Of a DNA stretch of 64,000 bases, positions 26,073 to 36,531 are shown one piece after another (positions within the stretch are counted from its first letter, which is position 1; every line of letters starts with the position of its first letter). The position numbers and the translations under genes are program-made. The stretch is from Flavobacteriaceae bacterium (GTDB lineage Bacteria > Bacteroidota > Bacteroidia > Flavobacteriales > Flavobacteriaceae): NCBI GenBank assembly GCA_021648445.1, contig JAKISU010000001.1:1-64000 (forward strand). Direction: 5' to 3'. Below the pieces are notes generated by a model. It was not told the DNA's origin. It saw only the letters and a list, made by a program, of their open reading frames with translations, and made no database searches.

Positions 26073-29036
26073 TTATTGTTTTACCTTTGTACTTTTATAA
26101 TTGAATAAATAATCAACATCAAGCTCTGTAATCTTTCCTAATTTCTTTAAAGCTTCAACCTTAAGGTCTTTTTTATTTCCAATAACTAAGGTTGTATAGT
26201 TACTTCCTTTAATGTTTTCATTAAAGAAATTAGATAAATCATCAAGAGTTATATTTTGCACTTCATTGTAAATTTCTTCTCTGTTATCATTGTCTATTCC
26301 TCTATTTTTAAGACTCTCATAAGTCCAAAAAATATTTGATTTTGTAATTCGTTCAGCAGCAATTTTTTTCAACACAGATTCTTTTGCAGCTTGAAATTGT
26401 TTTTCAGCTTTAGGCATATCAGTCATGAGTTCTAACATAGCATCAACTGCTTCCGGTAACTTATTAGCTTGTGTACCCACATAAGCATATACATAATTTG
26501 AATCATCTTTTCTTCTGGCATTCGAGTAGGCTGCAAAAGCTGAATATGCTAATGATTTTGATTCTCTAATTTCTTGAAAAACAATTGACGATAATCCACT
26601 ACCAAAATAAGCATTAAAAACTCTTGATAATGCTAATTTCTTTGCATCAAATTGTTCTCCTTTTGATACAAATATTAATTCTGACTGCACCATGTCATAA
26701 TTTGTGAAATACACCTGATCTCCAGTTTCTTTTTCTGCATATTTTATAGGATTAGGGTATTCTTTTAAATCGTCGGGTAATATATGAGAAATGTTCATAG
26801 CTGTTATTGCAGCGTCAACATCATTCCCATAATAAAAAACACGTTGTTTATAGTTCTTCAAATCTTTGATTAAAGCTACTAAATCAACCGGGTCGATAGC
26901 ATTTAATTCATCGGCAGTATAGGTATTTCTTAAACGAGAATTTTCGCCATATTTACCATAATTAAATAAACCACTCCAAAGGATATTTCCTTTTTGGGTT
27001 TTATTATCTTCTCTGTCTTTTAAAACTTTGGCGACATATTTATCATATGTTTCTTGATCTGCTTTAGCGTTTTCCCATAATTCTTCTAATAATTCAAGTC
27101 CTTTATCTAAATTTTCTTTTAATCCTGAGATATACACATATGATTTGTCTCCTTGTGCCTGAACACCATAAGAGATTCCCAGTTTATAAAACTCTTTTTT
27201 TACATCTTCCGGAGATAGTTTATCAGTACCTAAATAATCCAAATAACCAACAGCTAACGAAAGTTGCTTATTATGATCTCTACCCATATCAAAAATAATA
27301 TTCAAATTAAAAAGATCATTATTTTTATTATTTACATAGGCTACTTCTAGTCCATTCTTTAAATTTTTCTTTTTTATTTCATTTTTGTAATCAATAAAAA
27401 GAGGTTTTAATTCTTCTGATGTTTGTGCATTAAATTGTACTACAAATTCAGATTGAGAATCTCTATTTACTTTTATTGGGGTAATACCCGGGTTTTCTAC
27501 TTTAACAATATTTTTGTCTTCACCTTGTTTTTTATAAACTACTACATAATTATCTTTATAAAATTCATTAGCAAAATCTATAACTTCTTGCTTGGTTATT
27601 TTTTTTAGATCGTCTAAAAATTGAACTCTATCTTTCCAATTTTGATGATGGATAAAAGCACTATAATAAGAACTGGCTAAGGCTGTGCTATTTTCGTATT
27701 GACGTAATTGAGTTAATTTCAAATCGTTAATAACTGCATCTAACATCCAATCTTCAAACTCTCCTTTTTTAATTTTATCTATTTGTTCTAACATTAAATC
27801 TTTTACTTCTTCTAGAGACTGTCCTGCTTTTGGATTACCATTCATATTATGTAAACCATATTCAGTAAAGAAAATAGTAAATGAACTTGCCTTTTGTACT
27901 TTTTGCTTTTGATTTAAGTTTAGATCAAATAATCCTGCTTGACTATTAGCCAACATCATATCAATTAGGGTCACAATTTTCTCATCTTTACTACCCATTT
28001 TATCTGTACGGAATGTAAGTGACATATTTTCTGCTGTAGGTCCAAATACTTCTTTAACAACAGGTGCTGTTATTGGTTTTTCAACAGGCAATGTAGGATG
28101 TACAACTTCTTTTCTCTTTAATTTCCCAAAAGTGTTATCAACCATCTTTATAGTTTTATCAAAATCGATATCACCAACCAATACCATTGCCATATTATTG
28201 GGCACATAATATTTATTAAAATAATTATGAATGGCAATCATTGAAGGGTTTTTTAAATGTTCGGATGTACCAATGGTGTTTTGCTGCCCATAAGGATGTG
28301 TTGGAAAAAGCCCATCTAGCATAGCTGCAAATTTTTTACGGAAATCATTATCTTGACCTCTGTTAAACTCCTCATATACAGCTTCTAACTCTGTATGGAA
28401 AAGGCGTAATACTAATTGATCAAACCGTTCTCCTTCTAATCTCAGCCACTTATTCAATTCATTTGCCGGTATTTTATTATGATATACTGTTTCTTCTACC
28501 CATGTATGTGCATTTGTACCTTCTGCACCTAATGAGGCTGTCATCTTATCATATTCATTTGCAATAGAATATGTTGAAGCTTCTAAAGAAACTTTATCAA
28601 TTTCTTTATAGATTTCTTTTTTCTTAGCAATATCCGTTTCTGATTTGTGTTGTTCATATAAATCAGAAATTTTTGCTAAATATTCTTTTTCTTTTTTCCA
28701 ATCTGAGCTTCCAAATTCATCAGTACCTTTAAATAACATATGTTCTAGGTAATGTGCTAAGCCGGTGGTTTCTTTAGGGTCGTAATTTGAACCCGCTCTT
28801 ACAGCAATGTAGGTTTGAATTTTTGGTTCATCATTATTTTTACTTAAATAAACTTTGAGTCCATTATCTAAGGTATATAAACGCAACCCTGTTGGATCAT
28901 TAGTAACAGTTTCATAAGAATAACCGTTTGCGTCAATAGTTGTTTCAGCTATAAATCCTTTTTTGCCCGAGTCAGTTTTACAACTTATAAAAGTTACTAA
29001 AAAACCAACCATAAAAAGTATTTGTATTTTTTTCAT
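26073..29036 (-). CDS. M16 (insulinase/pitrilysin) family zinc protease lipoprotein
   Basis: A 987-residue exported lipoprotein (lipobox ISC near residue 19) with four M16 half-domains. The first carries the inverted zinc motif HYLEHMLFKG (HxxEH at residues 95-99) and the downstream glutamate in VYEEFNRGQ. The C-terminal half is the inactive partner with the R/Y pair region (QEIRESKSLAYSAFAAYSN). I chose MKKIQILF at 29036 because the ORF-track start at 29072 would put 12 polar residues in front of the signal. The likely role is cleaving short peptides in the periplasm. Confidence 0.9.
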   Translation of the reverse strand: MKKIQILFMVGFLVTFISCKTDSGKKGFIAETTIDANGYSYETVTNDPTGLRLYTLDNGLKVYLSKNNDEPKIQTYIAVRAGSNYDPKETTGLAHYLEHMLFKGTDEFGSSDWKKEKEYLAKISDLYEQHKSETDIAKKKEIYKEIDKVSLEASTYSIANEYDKMTASLGAEGTNAHTWVEETVYHNKIPANELNKWLRLEGERFDQLVLRLFHTELEAVYEEFNRGQDNDFRKKFAAMLDGLFPTHPYGQQNTIGTSEHLKNPSMIAIHNYFNKYYVPNNMAMVLVGDIDFDKTIKMVDNTFGKLKRKEVVHPTLPVEKPITAPVVKEVFGPTAENMSLTFRTDKMGSKDEKIVTLIDMMLANSQAGLFDLNLNQKQKVQKASSFTIFFTEYGLHNMNGNPKAGQSLEEVKDLMLEQIDKIKKGEFEDWMLDAVINDLKLTQLRQYENSTALASSYYSAFIHHQNWKDRVQFLDDLKKITKQEVIDFANEFYKDNYVVVYKKQGEDKNIVKVENPGITPIKVNRDSQSEFVVQFNAQTSEELKPLFIDYKNEIKKKNLKNGLEVAYVNNKNNDLFNLNIIFDMGRDHNKQLSLAVGYLDYLGTDKLSPEDVKKEFYKLGISYGVQAQGDKSYVYISGLKENLDKGLELLEELWENAKADQETYDKYVAKVLKDREDNKTQKGNILWSGLFNYGKYGENSRLRNTYTADELNAIDPVDLVALIKDLKNYKQRVFYYGNDVDAAITAMNISHILPDDLKEYPNPIKYAEKETGDQVYFTNYDMVQSELIFVSKGEQFDAKKLALSRVFNAYFGSGLSSIVFQEIRESKSLAYSAFAAYSNARRKDDSNYVYAYVGTQANKLPEAVDAMLELMTDMPKAEKQFQAAKESVLKKIAAERITKSNIFWTYESLKNRGIDNDNREEIYNEVQNITLDDLSNFFNENIKGSNYTTLVIGNKKDLKVEALKKLGKITELDVDYLFNYKSTKVKQ

Positions 29037-29147
29037 TAGAAATGAATTTGAGTTTGTTAATAGTTTTTTCAAATATAAACAACACTACTATTTATTTACT
29101 ATTTTTTAACTATAATTAATATAATTTTAACATTCTTTCAATTAGTA

Positions 29148-29188
29148 AAAAAAAGCCTGTCAAATTTTAAATTTGACAGGCTTTTTTA
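29148..29188. terminator. terminator of sucD
   Basis: GCCTGTCAAATTT / AAATTTGACAGGC stem with A-runs and T-runs on both sides, so it works in either direction. It ends sucD on the minus strand, 19 bp after its stop. Confidence 0.9.
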
Positions 29189-29206
29189 TTTGTTATTATA
29201 TATTTA

Positions 29207-30079
29207 TCATCCTAAAACTTCTGCTACCTTTTTACCAATTTCTGCAGGAGAATTAACTACATGAATTCCATTTTCGGCAAGGATTTTCATTTTAGCTTGC
29301 GCAGTATCATCATCACCGCCAACAATAGCGCCGGCATGCCCCATAGTTCTTCCTTTTGGTGCAGTTTGTCCGGCAATAAATCCTACAACCGGTTTTCTAT
29401 TACCATCAGCTTTTATCCATTTTGCAGCGTCAGCTTCTAACTGACCTCCTATCTCACCAATCATAACGATACATTCAGTTTCATCATCATTCATTAATAA
29501 TTCAACAGCGTCTTTTGTTGTAGTACCGATAATAGGATCACCACCAATACCAATTGCAGTAGTAATACCTAATCCTTGTTTTACGACCTGATCTGCTGCT
29601 TCGTATGTTAAGGTACCTGATTTTGAAATGATACCGACTTTCCCTTTTTTGAATACAAAACCCGGCATAATGCCAACTTTAGCTTCGTCCGGAGTAATTA
29701 CACCCGGACAATTAGGACCAATCAATCGGCAATCTTTATCTGCAATATAAGCTTTTACTTTAACCATATCAGCTACCGGAATGCCTTCAGTAATACATAT
29801 GATTACTTTAATTCCTCCATCTGCAGCTTCCATAATGGCATCGGCAGCAAAAGCCGGTGGCACAAAAATGATACTTGTATCTGCACCTGATTTTTCAACA
29901 GCTTCAGCAACAGTATTAAAAACCGGTTTCTCTAAATGTGTTTGTCCACCTTTACCCGGAGTAACACCACCTACTACATTTGTACCATATTCAATCATCT
30001 GAGTTGCATGAAAAGTACCTTCACTTCCTGTAAAACCTTGAACAATTATTTTTGAATTTTTATTTACTAAAACACTCAT
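29207..30079 (-). CDS. sucD: succinyl-CoA synthetase, alpha subunit
   Basis: A 290-residue TCA-cycle enzyme subunit that forms succinate and ATP/GTP from succinyl-CoA through a phosphohistidine. The CoA-binding N-terminal motif [20 protein letters not shown] (about residues 14-33) and the active-site histidine in [11 protein letters not shown] near 245 are present, as is the GPNCPG motif. Normal length. The beta subunit sucC is not in the window. It lies 91 bp after the second lpxD on the same strand. Confidence 0.97.
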   Translation of the reverse strand: MSVLVNKNSKIIVQGFTGSEGTFHATQMIEYGTNVVGGVTPGKGGQTHLEKPVFNTVAEAVEKSGADTSIIFVPPAFAADAIMEAADGGIKVIICITEGIPVADMVKVKAYIADKDCRLIGPNCPGVITPDEAKVGIMPGFVFKKGKVGIISKSGTLTYEAADQVVKQGLGITTAIGIGGDPIIGTTTKDAVELLMNDDETECIVMIGEIGGQLEADAAKWIKADGNRKPVVGFIAGQTAPKGRTMGHAGAIVGGDDDTAQAKMKILAENGIHVVNSPAEIGKKVAEVLG

Positions 30080-30170
30080 ATTTACTTTTTGTTTAATCGT
30101 TTATCTGTTGATTTGTTAAATTGAAAACCTAATACAAAAGTACTCTAAATTTAATTATCAAATTTTACTT

Positions 30171-31091
30171 TTATTTTTTCTCTTTTGTCAATCGTTTAAG
30201 CATTGCTAATTCTTTTAATTTTTGACGTGACTCAGTAATTGGAGTTCCAAAATATGACTTTCCTCCTTCAACAGATTTTGTAACACCGGTCTGACCTAAG
30301 ATCACTGCTCCTTTTCCAATAGTAATTCCACTATTAGTGCCTACTTGCCCCCAAATGGTAACTTCATCTTCAATAACACAACACCCTGCAATACCAACTT
30401 GTGATGCTATCAAACATTTTTCGCCAATAATAGTGTCATGCCCCACTTGTATCTGATTGTCGAGTTTTGATCCCATTTTAATCGTTGTATTACCCGTAAC
30501 ACCTCTATCTATTGTACAGCCAGCTCCTATTTCAACATTGTCTTCAATAGTTACACTTCCGCAGGAAGTTAACCTATCGTAACCTTCTTCTCTTTTTTTA
30601 TAATAAAATGCATCTGCACCTAAGATTGTACCAGCATGAATAATAACATTGTTACCAATATTACAATTATCATAAATAGACACATTTGAATGGATAATAC
30701 AATGATTACCAATGGTTACATTGTTACCTATAAAAACATTTGGCTGAATAACTGTATTAATGCCTATACTTGCTGATGAACTTATAGATTTTTCAGATAA
30801 TTTAAAAGGATTAAAGTGTGTTGAAAGCTTATTAAAATCTCTAAAAGGATCATCAGAAATCAATAATGCTTTCCCTTTTGGGCATTCAACATCTTTATTT
30901 ATTAAAATAACAGTAGCGGCTGAATTCAATGCTTTATCATAATATTTAGGATGGTCAACAAAAACAATATCTCCTTTTTCAACAACATGGATTTCATTCA
31001 TTCCAAATACAGGGAAATTATCTTCTCCAATGTATTCAGAATCAATAAGTTTAGAAACTTCTTGTAAAGTATATGTTCTAGGAAATTTCAT
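30171..31091 (-). CDS. lpxD: LpxD-like UDP-3-O-acylglucosamine N-acyltransferase (second copy)
   Basis: A 306-residue left-handed beta-helix acyltransferase with an LpxD-type N-terminal domain (YTLQEVSKLIDSEYIGED) and hexapeptide repeats from about 100 to 275 (IGNNVIIHAGTILGADAF, DNQIQVGHDTIIGEKC). It would transfer a 3-hydroxyacyl chain to UDP-glucosamine. A 345-residue paralogue lies at 35494. This shorter copy, between efp and sucD, keeps His in QVGHD, the family's catalytic base. A second copy here is typical of flavobacteria; its acyl or sugar specificity may differ. Confidence 0.85.
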   Translation of the reverse strand: MKFPRTYTLQEVSKLIDSEYIGEDNFPVFGMNEIHVVEKGDIVFVDHPKYYDKALNSAATVILINKDVECPKGKALLISDDPFRDFNKLSTHFNPFKLSEKSISSSASIGINTVIQPNVFIGNNVTIGNHCIIHSNVSIYDNCNIGNNVIIHAGTILGADAFYYKKREEGYDRLTSCGSVTIEDNVEIGAGCTIDRGVTGNTTIKMGSKLDNQIQVGHDTIIGEKCLIASQVGIAGCCVIEDEVTIWGQVGTNSGITIGKGAVILGQTGVTKSVEGGKSYFGTPITESRQKLKELAMLKRLTKEKK

Positions 31092-31180
31092 GTGTTTAAA
31101 TTTTATTTTTTAGCGGTAACACATGCTGTTCGCTCTTAATCATTCCCTTGGGTGTCAAAAATTTACATGCTCGTTTCATA
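31092..31180 (-). repeat. leader repeat, copy B, before the second lpxD
   Basis: Reading toward the gene: ATGAAACGAGCATGT, a GGAATGATTAAGAGCGAAC block, then TTACCGCTAAAAAATA, ending directly at the start codon. The same blocks in the same order precede the other lpxD (copy C) and the histidine phosphatase (copy A). No intrinsic hairpin insert in this copy. Confidence 0.6.
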
Positions 31181-31186
31181 TAAAAA

Positions 31187-31735
31187 CTACTTTTGAATTA
31201 GTTTAAATGAACCATTAATATCATTAAACTCACTTTCTAATTTATCAAATTTATCTAAAGGTGTCCAATTCATAATCATAAATAAATCAGTTTCGGTTTC
31301 AATATAAGCAATTAAATATGCCATTTTATAATGATTTACTCTATGTTCAATTCTAAATTGATGCGCATTATAATTGTTTATTTCTGTTAAATCATATTGT
31401 TCAATTTTAGTAGCTTTCATTTCTTCTCTGAAATAATTGACTTGAGCAGCTGCATAATTTTTAATAACTGATAGTTCTTCATTATACACCCCTATCTGAC
31501 GAAAATAAACAATAAAATCTTTTTTATCTTCATTAATTACTACCGTATAAGCATCTTTAATACGACTTCCATATTGTAATGATGCTTGATTATACAAGCT
31601 ATTCATTATCTCCATATCTTTTGGCACTTCTAGTGTATACAGGCTATCAACAGTTACTATATTAAAATTACTAACAGGTTCAAGGTTTTTATCTTTACAG
31701 GAAATAAAGAATAAATATAAAAATATAAGTCTCAT
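31187..31735 (-). CDS. small lipoprotein, unknown function
   Basis: A 182-residue protein with a very short lipoprotein signal (residues 1-13, lipobox FISC). The mature part is mixed alpha/beta, with VDSLYTLEVPKDMEIMNSL, a Y-rich central region and NYNAHQFRIEHRVNHYKMAYLIAYIET. It looks like a PsbP/DUF-type single domain, but I do not recognise the family. It is 8 bp downstream of efp and probably in the same operon; a lipoprotein here is usual in flavobacterial lpx-efp blocks. Confidence 0.65.
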   Translation of the reverse strand: MRLIFLYLFFISCKDKNLEPVSNFNIVTVDSLYTLEVPKDMEIMNSLYNQASLQYGSRIKDAYTVVINEDKKDFIVYFRQIGVYNEELSVIKNYAAAQVNYFREEMKATKIEQYDLTEINNYNAHQFRIEHRVNHYKMAYLIAYIETETDLFMIMNWTPLDKFDKLESEFNDINGSFKLIQK

Positions 31736-31743
31736 ATATGGTG

Positions 31744-32310
31744 TTATCCTTTAACACGCTCTTGATAAGTACCTTTTTCAGTTTCCACTTTTATTTTATC
31801 GCCTTCATTGATAAATAAAGGAACATTTACACTAGCTCCCGTTTCAACAGTTGCCGGTTTGGTAGCATTTGTTGCAGTATTCCCTTTTACACCCGGTTCA
31901 GTATGGGTGACTTCTAAAATAACACTTGCAGGCATTTCAACTGCCAGAGGCAATTCGTCAGCAGCTCTTATGATAATAGTTAGCGTTTCACCTTCTTTCA
32001 TTAAACCCGGTGCATCTAAAATTTCTTCTTGCAATTGTATCTGTGTATAATCATCATTATTCATAAAGTGATATGTATCAGCATCCTTATACAAATATTG
32101 ATATTTTCTGGTTTCTACACGTACTTCTTCAATTTTATGACCGGCAGAGAACGTATTATCTAACACTTTACCGGTTGTCAAACTCTTTAATTTTGTACGT
32201 ACAAAAGCAGGTCCTTTTCCGGGTTTTACATGTTGAAATTCAATAATTTTATAGGTGTCATTGTTGTATTTTATACACAATCCTTTTTTAATATCTGATG
32301 TATTTGCCAT
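31744..32310 (-). CDS. efp: elongation factor P
   Basis: A 188-residue translation factor that relieves ribosome stalling at polyproline runs. The three beta-barrel domains are complete. The N-terminal loop carrying the modified residue reads KPGKGPAFVRTKLKSLTTGK (Lys near residue 33 in PGKGPA), so it is the lysine-tipped type. The C-terminal signature GDKIKVETEKGTYQERVKG is present. It follows the lpx genes on the same strand but is separated from lpxA by a hypothetical gene. Confidence 0.97.
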   Translation of the reverse strand: MANTSDIKKGLCIKYNNDTYKIIEFQHVKPGKGPAFVRTKLKSLTTGKVLDNTFSAGHKIEEVRVETRKYQYLYKDADTYHFMNNDDYTQIQLQEEILDAPGLMKEGETLTIIIRAADELPLAVEMPASVILEVTHTEPGVKGNTATNATKPATVETGASVNVPLFINEGDKIKVETEKGTYQERVKG

Positions 32311-32417
32311 TTTTAGCTTTTTATTTATCGTTCTGCCTCTATATGTACTTAGTGTCTGTTAAAAACACAATTATATTCGATTTATTACCTTAAGATAGCG
32401 TATAACTATCTTTTTTA

Positions 32418-33128
32418 TTAATAAGACCTTTTATTTTCACACTTATGTATGTTCCATCTTTTAGTTAGGAAATCTTTTAATTTTTTATTATTTACTAAAT
32501 TCTCGCTTGGTCTGAATTTACCTCCATAAGAATCTTCACCAATACAAAACATTGTTGAGCCCGTCAAAGCGTATTTAGTATTATTTTCATACATAATTAT
32601 CTTCATTATTCCGGGATCCATTCCACCTCTGCAAATCAAAACATAAGGAATACTAATTTCAGTTATTCCATCATTATTTACATCTGTTATGGTAGTTGCT
32701 TTCTGTATAAACCCTGTGTACCAATCTACGCCAAAACATTCATTATAATCATAAATTTTCCATTTTTCAGTAAATTTTTTTTCTCTCTTTTTCTTTTGGA
32801 AAAGATATACATAAAGCTCAGATTTATCTTGTATTATATAAGAAGTAGAGTCTTTATGATAATTTTTCCAATTAAACCGCCCTGTGACGGATTGTACTAA
32901 AATATTTTCTCCTAGAGAATCTGTCCATTTTAGAGCTTCAATAACTATTCCTCTAAAGTTTAAATATTTAGGAATATCATCATAACTTAAAGAATCAATT
33001 TTTATTGATTTGTCAGAATTTTCTTTGTCCCAAATTCCCAGTAAAATACTCGGTTCAAGTTGTTTGAATTTTTCAGAATTAATTTGATTTTGACTAAATA
33101 CTGAATTACAAATTAGAATCAAAAACAT
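32418..33128 (-). CDS. secreted protein of unknown function inserted between lpxA and efp
   Basis: About 236 residues from the chosen start MFLILICNSVFSQ, a short signal peptide. The ORF-track start at 33326 adds 66 residues that overlap lpxA and a repeat, so I reject it; other starts in between remain possible. The C-terminal part has DVNNDGITEISIPYVLICRGGMDPGIMKIIMYENNTKYALTG. This resembles exported flavobacterial proteins sometimes annotated as M949_RS01915-family surface polysaccharide proteins, a name of unclear basis. It interrupts the usual lpxA-efp adjacency. Confidence 0.55.
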   Translation of the reverse strand: MFLILICNSVFSQNQINSEKFKQLEPSILLGIWDKENSDKSIKIDSLSYDDIPKYLNFRGIVIEALKWTDSLGENILVQSVTGRFNWKNYHKDSTSYIIQDKSELYVYLFQKKKREKKFTEKWKIYDYNECFGVDWYTGFIQKATTITDVNNDGITEISIPYVLICRGGMDPGIMKIIMYENNTKYALTGSTMFCIGEDSYGGKFRPSENLVNNKKLKDFLTKRWNIHKCENKRSY

Positions 33129-33184
33129 ATACCCAAACCACACAGTCTTTCGGTTTTTTGACTCGTTCTTTCTCCCTTTAAATG

Positions 33185-33300
33185 TGTTAAAAAATAAAAC
33201 CATAACAAAGGCTATGGTTGAACTTTTCGCCTTTTTAAAGAAAAAAATAACTTTCGCCAAAACTCCCGAAAACCTAAATGGTTTGGGTATATTAACGATG
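33185..33300. repeat. diverged MITE-like repeat upstream of the hypothetical gene
   Basis: Contains CATAACAAAGGCTAT (33201-33215), 14 of 15 identical to the core of the 20686-20847 element, with similar AT-rich flanks (GTTAAAAAATAAAACC on one side). It is in the 181-bp gap between lpxA and the hypothetical gene and is translated in the spurious N-terminal extension of the ORF-track entry. Confidence 0.45.
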
Positions 33301-33309
33301 TGTTTCATT

Positions 33310-34101
33310 TTAATTGCCAACGCCACTGGTATAACCTTTCATGATACCACGTTGCGAATTTTTGATAAATGTTAATACTTCATCTCTTTCTGGTGTTGCA
33401 TCTAACTCTGCTTCTAAAATTCGTGTTGCTTGTGTGGTATTATTATTATTTTGAAATAATATTCTATATATATTTTGAATCTCATTAATTTTTTCAGGTG
33501 TAAAACCTCTTCGGCGTAAGCCAATAGAATTAATCCCTACATAAGACAATGGTTCTTTTGCAGCTTTGGTATAAGGTGGTATATCTTTTCTTACTAAAGA
33601 TCCGCCTGAAACCATCACGTGTTTACCAATATGTATAAATTGATGTATTCCTGATAATCCGCCTATAATAGCATATTCTCCAATTTCAACATGCCCACCC
33701 AATGTAACGCCATTTACAATGATAACATTATTTTTTATAATGCAATCATGCGCAATATGAGCTGTTGCCATTATCAAACAATCTTTACCAATAACGGTTT
33801 TACCATAAGCTTTTGTTCCTCTATTGATAGTAACACATTCTCTAATAGTAACGTTATCTCCAATAACAACTAATGAATCTTCGTCTTCAAATTTCAGGTC
33901 TTGAGGAATTGCTGAAATAACGGCTCCGGGAAAAATTCTACAATTTTTTCCAATACGAGCACCTTCCATGATGGTAACATTTGAACCAATCCATGTACCT
34001 GAACCAATTTTTACATTATTATTAATAGTAGTAAATGGTTCTACAACTACATTGGTTGCTATTTTAGCGCCGGGATGTATATATGCAAGTGGTTGGTTCA
34101 T
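33310..34101 (-). CDS. lpxA: acyl-ACP--UDP-N-acetylglucosamine O-acyltransferase
   Basis: A 263-residue left-handed beta-helix trimer subunit, first committed step of lipid A synthesis (adds a 3-hydroxyacyl to UDP-GlcNAc). The start QPLAYIHPGAKIATNVVVEPFTTI is typical. The catalytic histidine lies in the IAHDC segment (ATAHIAHDCIIKN), and the C-terminal helical part includes NSIGLRRRGFTPEKI. It is 1 bp after lpxC/fabZ on the same strand, in the order lpxD-lpxC/fabZ-lpxA. Confidence 0.96.
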   Translation of the reverse strand: MNQPLAYIHPGAKIATNVVVEPFTTINNNVKIGSGTWIGSNVTIMEGARIGKNCRIFPGAVISAIPQDLKFEDEDSLVVIGDNVTIRECVTINRGTKAYGKTVIGKDCLIMATAHIAHDCIIKNNVIIVNGVTLGGHVEIGEYAIIGGLSGIHQFIHIGKHVMVSGGSLVRKDIPPYTKAAKEPLSYVGINSIGLRRRGFTPEKINEIQNIYRILFQNNNNTTQATRILEAELDATPERDEVLTFIKNSQRGIMKGYTSGVGN

Positions 34102-34102
34102 A

Positions 34103-35497
34103 TTATTCTGATTTTTTACTTATAAGAGCCATTAATTGAGCTTCAACAACCAATTTATTATTGGCATATCCATAGGCTTGCATATGACAAATACCCCTTC
34201 TGATAGGTTCCATCAATTCGGCTTTAAAAATTAAAGTATCACCGGGTAACACTTTTTGTTTAAACTTAACATTATCCATTTTCATAAAATATGTTAAATA
34301 GTTTTCAGGATCCGGCACGGTACTCAACACTAAAATTCCACCACATTGAGCCATCGCTTCCACTTGTAAGACTCCGGGCATCACTGGAGCTCCCGGGAAA
34401 TGTCCTACAAAGAAAGGTTCATTCATTGTTACATTTTTCACCCCAACTACGTGTTTATCAGAAAGTTCTAATACTTTATCAATTAGTAAAAATGGAGGTC
34501 TATGCGGTAAAATATCCATAATTTTATGAATATCCATTAATGGTGGTAGACTCAAATCATATTGAGGTACATTATTACGTTTCTCTATCTTAATTATTTT
34601 TGCTAATTTTTTTGCAAATTGAGTGTTGATACTATGTCCCGGTTTATTGGCAATAACTTTACCTCGTATTTTTATACCAACCAAAGCTAAATCTCCAATA
34701 ACATCTAATAATTTATGTCTCGCAGCTTCATTAGGCCAATGTAGAGTTAAGTTATCTAAAATTCCATTTGGTTTTATCTTAACGCTATCTTTCTTAAAAG
34801 CCGTACTTAATTTTTTCATAGTTTCAGGAGATAAAGGCTTATCTACATAAACTATGGCATTATTCAAATCGCCCCCTTTAATTAGATCATTATCGAGTAA
34901 CATTTCAATTTCATGCAAAAAGCTAAAAGTCCTAGCTTCAGAAATTTCTTTTTTAAATTCAGAAATATGTTTTAATGTTGCATTTTGAGTACCTAACACT
35001 TTAGTACCAAAATCAACCATAGTTGTTATTTCATAGGTATCAGAAGGCATAATGATAATTTCACTTCCTGAGTCTTCATCTTTAAATGATATAATATCTT
35101 TTACAATATATTCATTTATTTCAGCTTCTTGTTCTTCTAAACCTGCTTCTTCTAATGCTTTAATAAAATATTTAGAAGAACCATCCATAATAGGCGGTTC
35201 AGCTGCATTTAATTCAATACAAATATTATCAATATCTAATCCTACTATTGCAGCCAACACATGTTCAGAAGTATTAATCTTTACTCCATTCTTTTCAAGG
35301 TTAGTACCTCTTTGGGTGTCTACAACATAATCTGCTCTTGCTTCAATAATAGGGTTTCCTTCTAAATCTATTCTGGTAAATGTATATCCATCATTTATGG
35401 GTGCAGGTTTGAAAGTTAATATAACTTTTCTTCCTGTGTGTAACCCCACACCTGAAAGTGAAATTTCTTTTTTTATAGTTTTTTGCTTAGTACTCAT
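34103..35497 (-). CDS. lpxC/fabZ: bifunctional LpxC deacetylase / FabZ dehydratase
   Basis: A 464-residue fusion typical of Bacteroidota. Residues 1-300 are LpxC, the zinc deacetylase that commits UDP-acyl-GlcNAc to lipid A ([20 protein letters not shown], a zinc His in SEHVLAA, and [16 protein letters not shown]). Residues about 310-464 are FabZ, which dehydrates 3-hydroxyacyl-ACP ([34 protein letters not shown] with catalytic His and Glu). The fusion joins lipid A and fatty acid synthesis at the shared 3-hydroxyacyl-ACP. It overlaps lpxD by 4 bp. Confidence 0.97.
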   Translation of the reverse strand: MSTKQKTIKKEISLSGVGLHTGRKVILTFKPAPINDGYTFTRIDLEGNPIIEARADYVVDTQRGTNLEKNGVKINTSEHVLAAIVGLDIDNICIELNAAEPPIMDGSSKYFIKALEEAGLEEQEAEINEYIVKDIISFKDEDSGSEIIIMPSDTYEITTMVDFGTKVLGTQNATLKHISEFKKEISEARTFSFLHEIEMLLDNDLIKGGDLNNAIVYVDKPLSPETMKKLSTAFKKDSVKIKPNGILDNLTLHWPNEAARHKLLDVIGDLALVGIKIRGKVIANKPGHSINTQFAKKLAKIIKIEKRNNVPQYDLSLPPLMDIHKIMDILPHRPPFLLIDKVLELSDKHVVGVKNVTMNEPFFVGHFPGAPVMPGVLQVEAMAQCGGILVLSTVPDPENYLTYFMKMDNVKFKQKVLPGDTLIFKAELMEPIRRGICHMQAYGYANNKLVVEAQLMALISKKSE

Positions 35498-36531
35498 CTA
35501 TTTTCCTTTTGAGTAGTTAATTTTTTTTCCAATTCATTAACCTTATCAACTAATTTTGATAAATTTTTAAAATGAACATAAGACTTATTATAGTCAGAAT
35601 ACGGTAAAGCAGGACTGCCTTGAACAGTTGCGCTATCTTCTAAACTTCTTCCAATACCTGATTGCGCTTGAATACGCACATTATCACCTATAGTAATATG
35701 TCCAACAATACCTACCTGACCTCCTATTTGACAATTTTTACCAATTTTGGTTGAACCTGCTATTCCTGTTTGCGCAGCAATTACTGTATTTTTTCCCACT
35801 TCTACATTATGAGCAATTTGGATTTGATTGTCAAGCTTTACTCCTTTTCTAATAATAGTTGAACCTAAAGTTGCCCTATCAATTGTAGTTGCGGCACCAA
35901 TATCAACATTATCTTCTATAATTACATTGCCCGTTTGTGGTACAGATTTATACACTCCATTCTCATCTAATACAAAACCAAAACCATCACATCCAATGAT
36001 AACACCTGAATGCAGAGTACAATTTTTACCTATAATAGATTCTGAATAAACCTTAACACCTGCAAAAAGTGTCACATCATTATTGATGCTTACATTATCA
36101 CCTATATAAACATTTGGGTATATTTTTACATTATTACCAATAATTACATTATCACCAATATAAGAAAAGGCTCCAATATATATATCAGTACCAATGATAG
36201 CTGATTCACTTATAAAATGAGGCTTTTCAATGCCTGTTTTGTTCAATTTTACTTGATTATAGTATTCTAATAATGTTGAAAAAGCTTTATAGGAATCATC
36301 AACTTTAATTAGTGTAGTTGAAATTTCTTTTTCAGGAATAAAACTTTTATTTACAATTGCAACAGAAGCATTTGTTGTATATAAGAAAGAAGTGTATTTA
36401 GGATTCGATAAAAAAGTTAAAGATCCTTTTTCACCTTCCTCAATTTTAGAAAGCTTAAAAACTTCTTCATTTGGATTCCCTTCTACTTCTCCTTCAAGTA
36501 TATCCGAGATTTGTTTAGCTGTAAATTTCAT
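35494..36531 (-). CDS. lpxD: UDP-3-O-acylglucosamine N-acyltransferase LpxD
   Basis: A 345-residue enzyme adding the N-linked 3-hydroxyacyl chain in lipid A synthesis. The N-terminal uridine-binding domain ([18 protein letters not shown]) is followed by the beta-helix of hexapeptide repeats with [35 protein letters not shown] (catalytic His in IAHN) and a C-terminal coiled coil. Length is standard. It is the first gene of the lpx operon, preceded by leader repeat C. The shorter paralogue is at 30171. Confidence 0.96.
   Translation of the reverse strand: MKFTAKQISDILEGEVEGNPNEEVFKLSKIEEGEKGSLTFLSNPKYTSFLYTTNASVAIVNKSFIPEKEISTTLIKVDDSYKAFSTLLEYYNQVKLNKTGIEKPHFISESAIIGTDIYIGAFSYIGDNVIIGNNVKIYPNVYIGDNVSINNDVTLFAGVKVYSESIIGKNCTLHSGVIIGCDGFGFVLDENGVYKSVPQTGNVIIEDNVDIGAATTIDRATLGSTIIRKGVKLDNQIQIAHNVEVGKNTVIAAQTGIAGSTKIGKNCQIGGQVGIVGHITIGDNVRIQAQSGIGRSLEDSATVQGSPALPYSDYNKSYVHFKNLSKLVDKVNELEKKLTTQKENR

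Noticed and set aside
33129-33326. N-terminal extension of the hypothetical protein between lpxA and efp
   Set aside because: It overlaps lpxA and the MITE-like repeat and would place about 66 residues before a signal-like segment.
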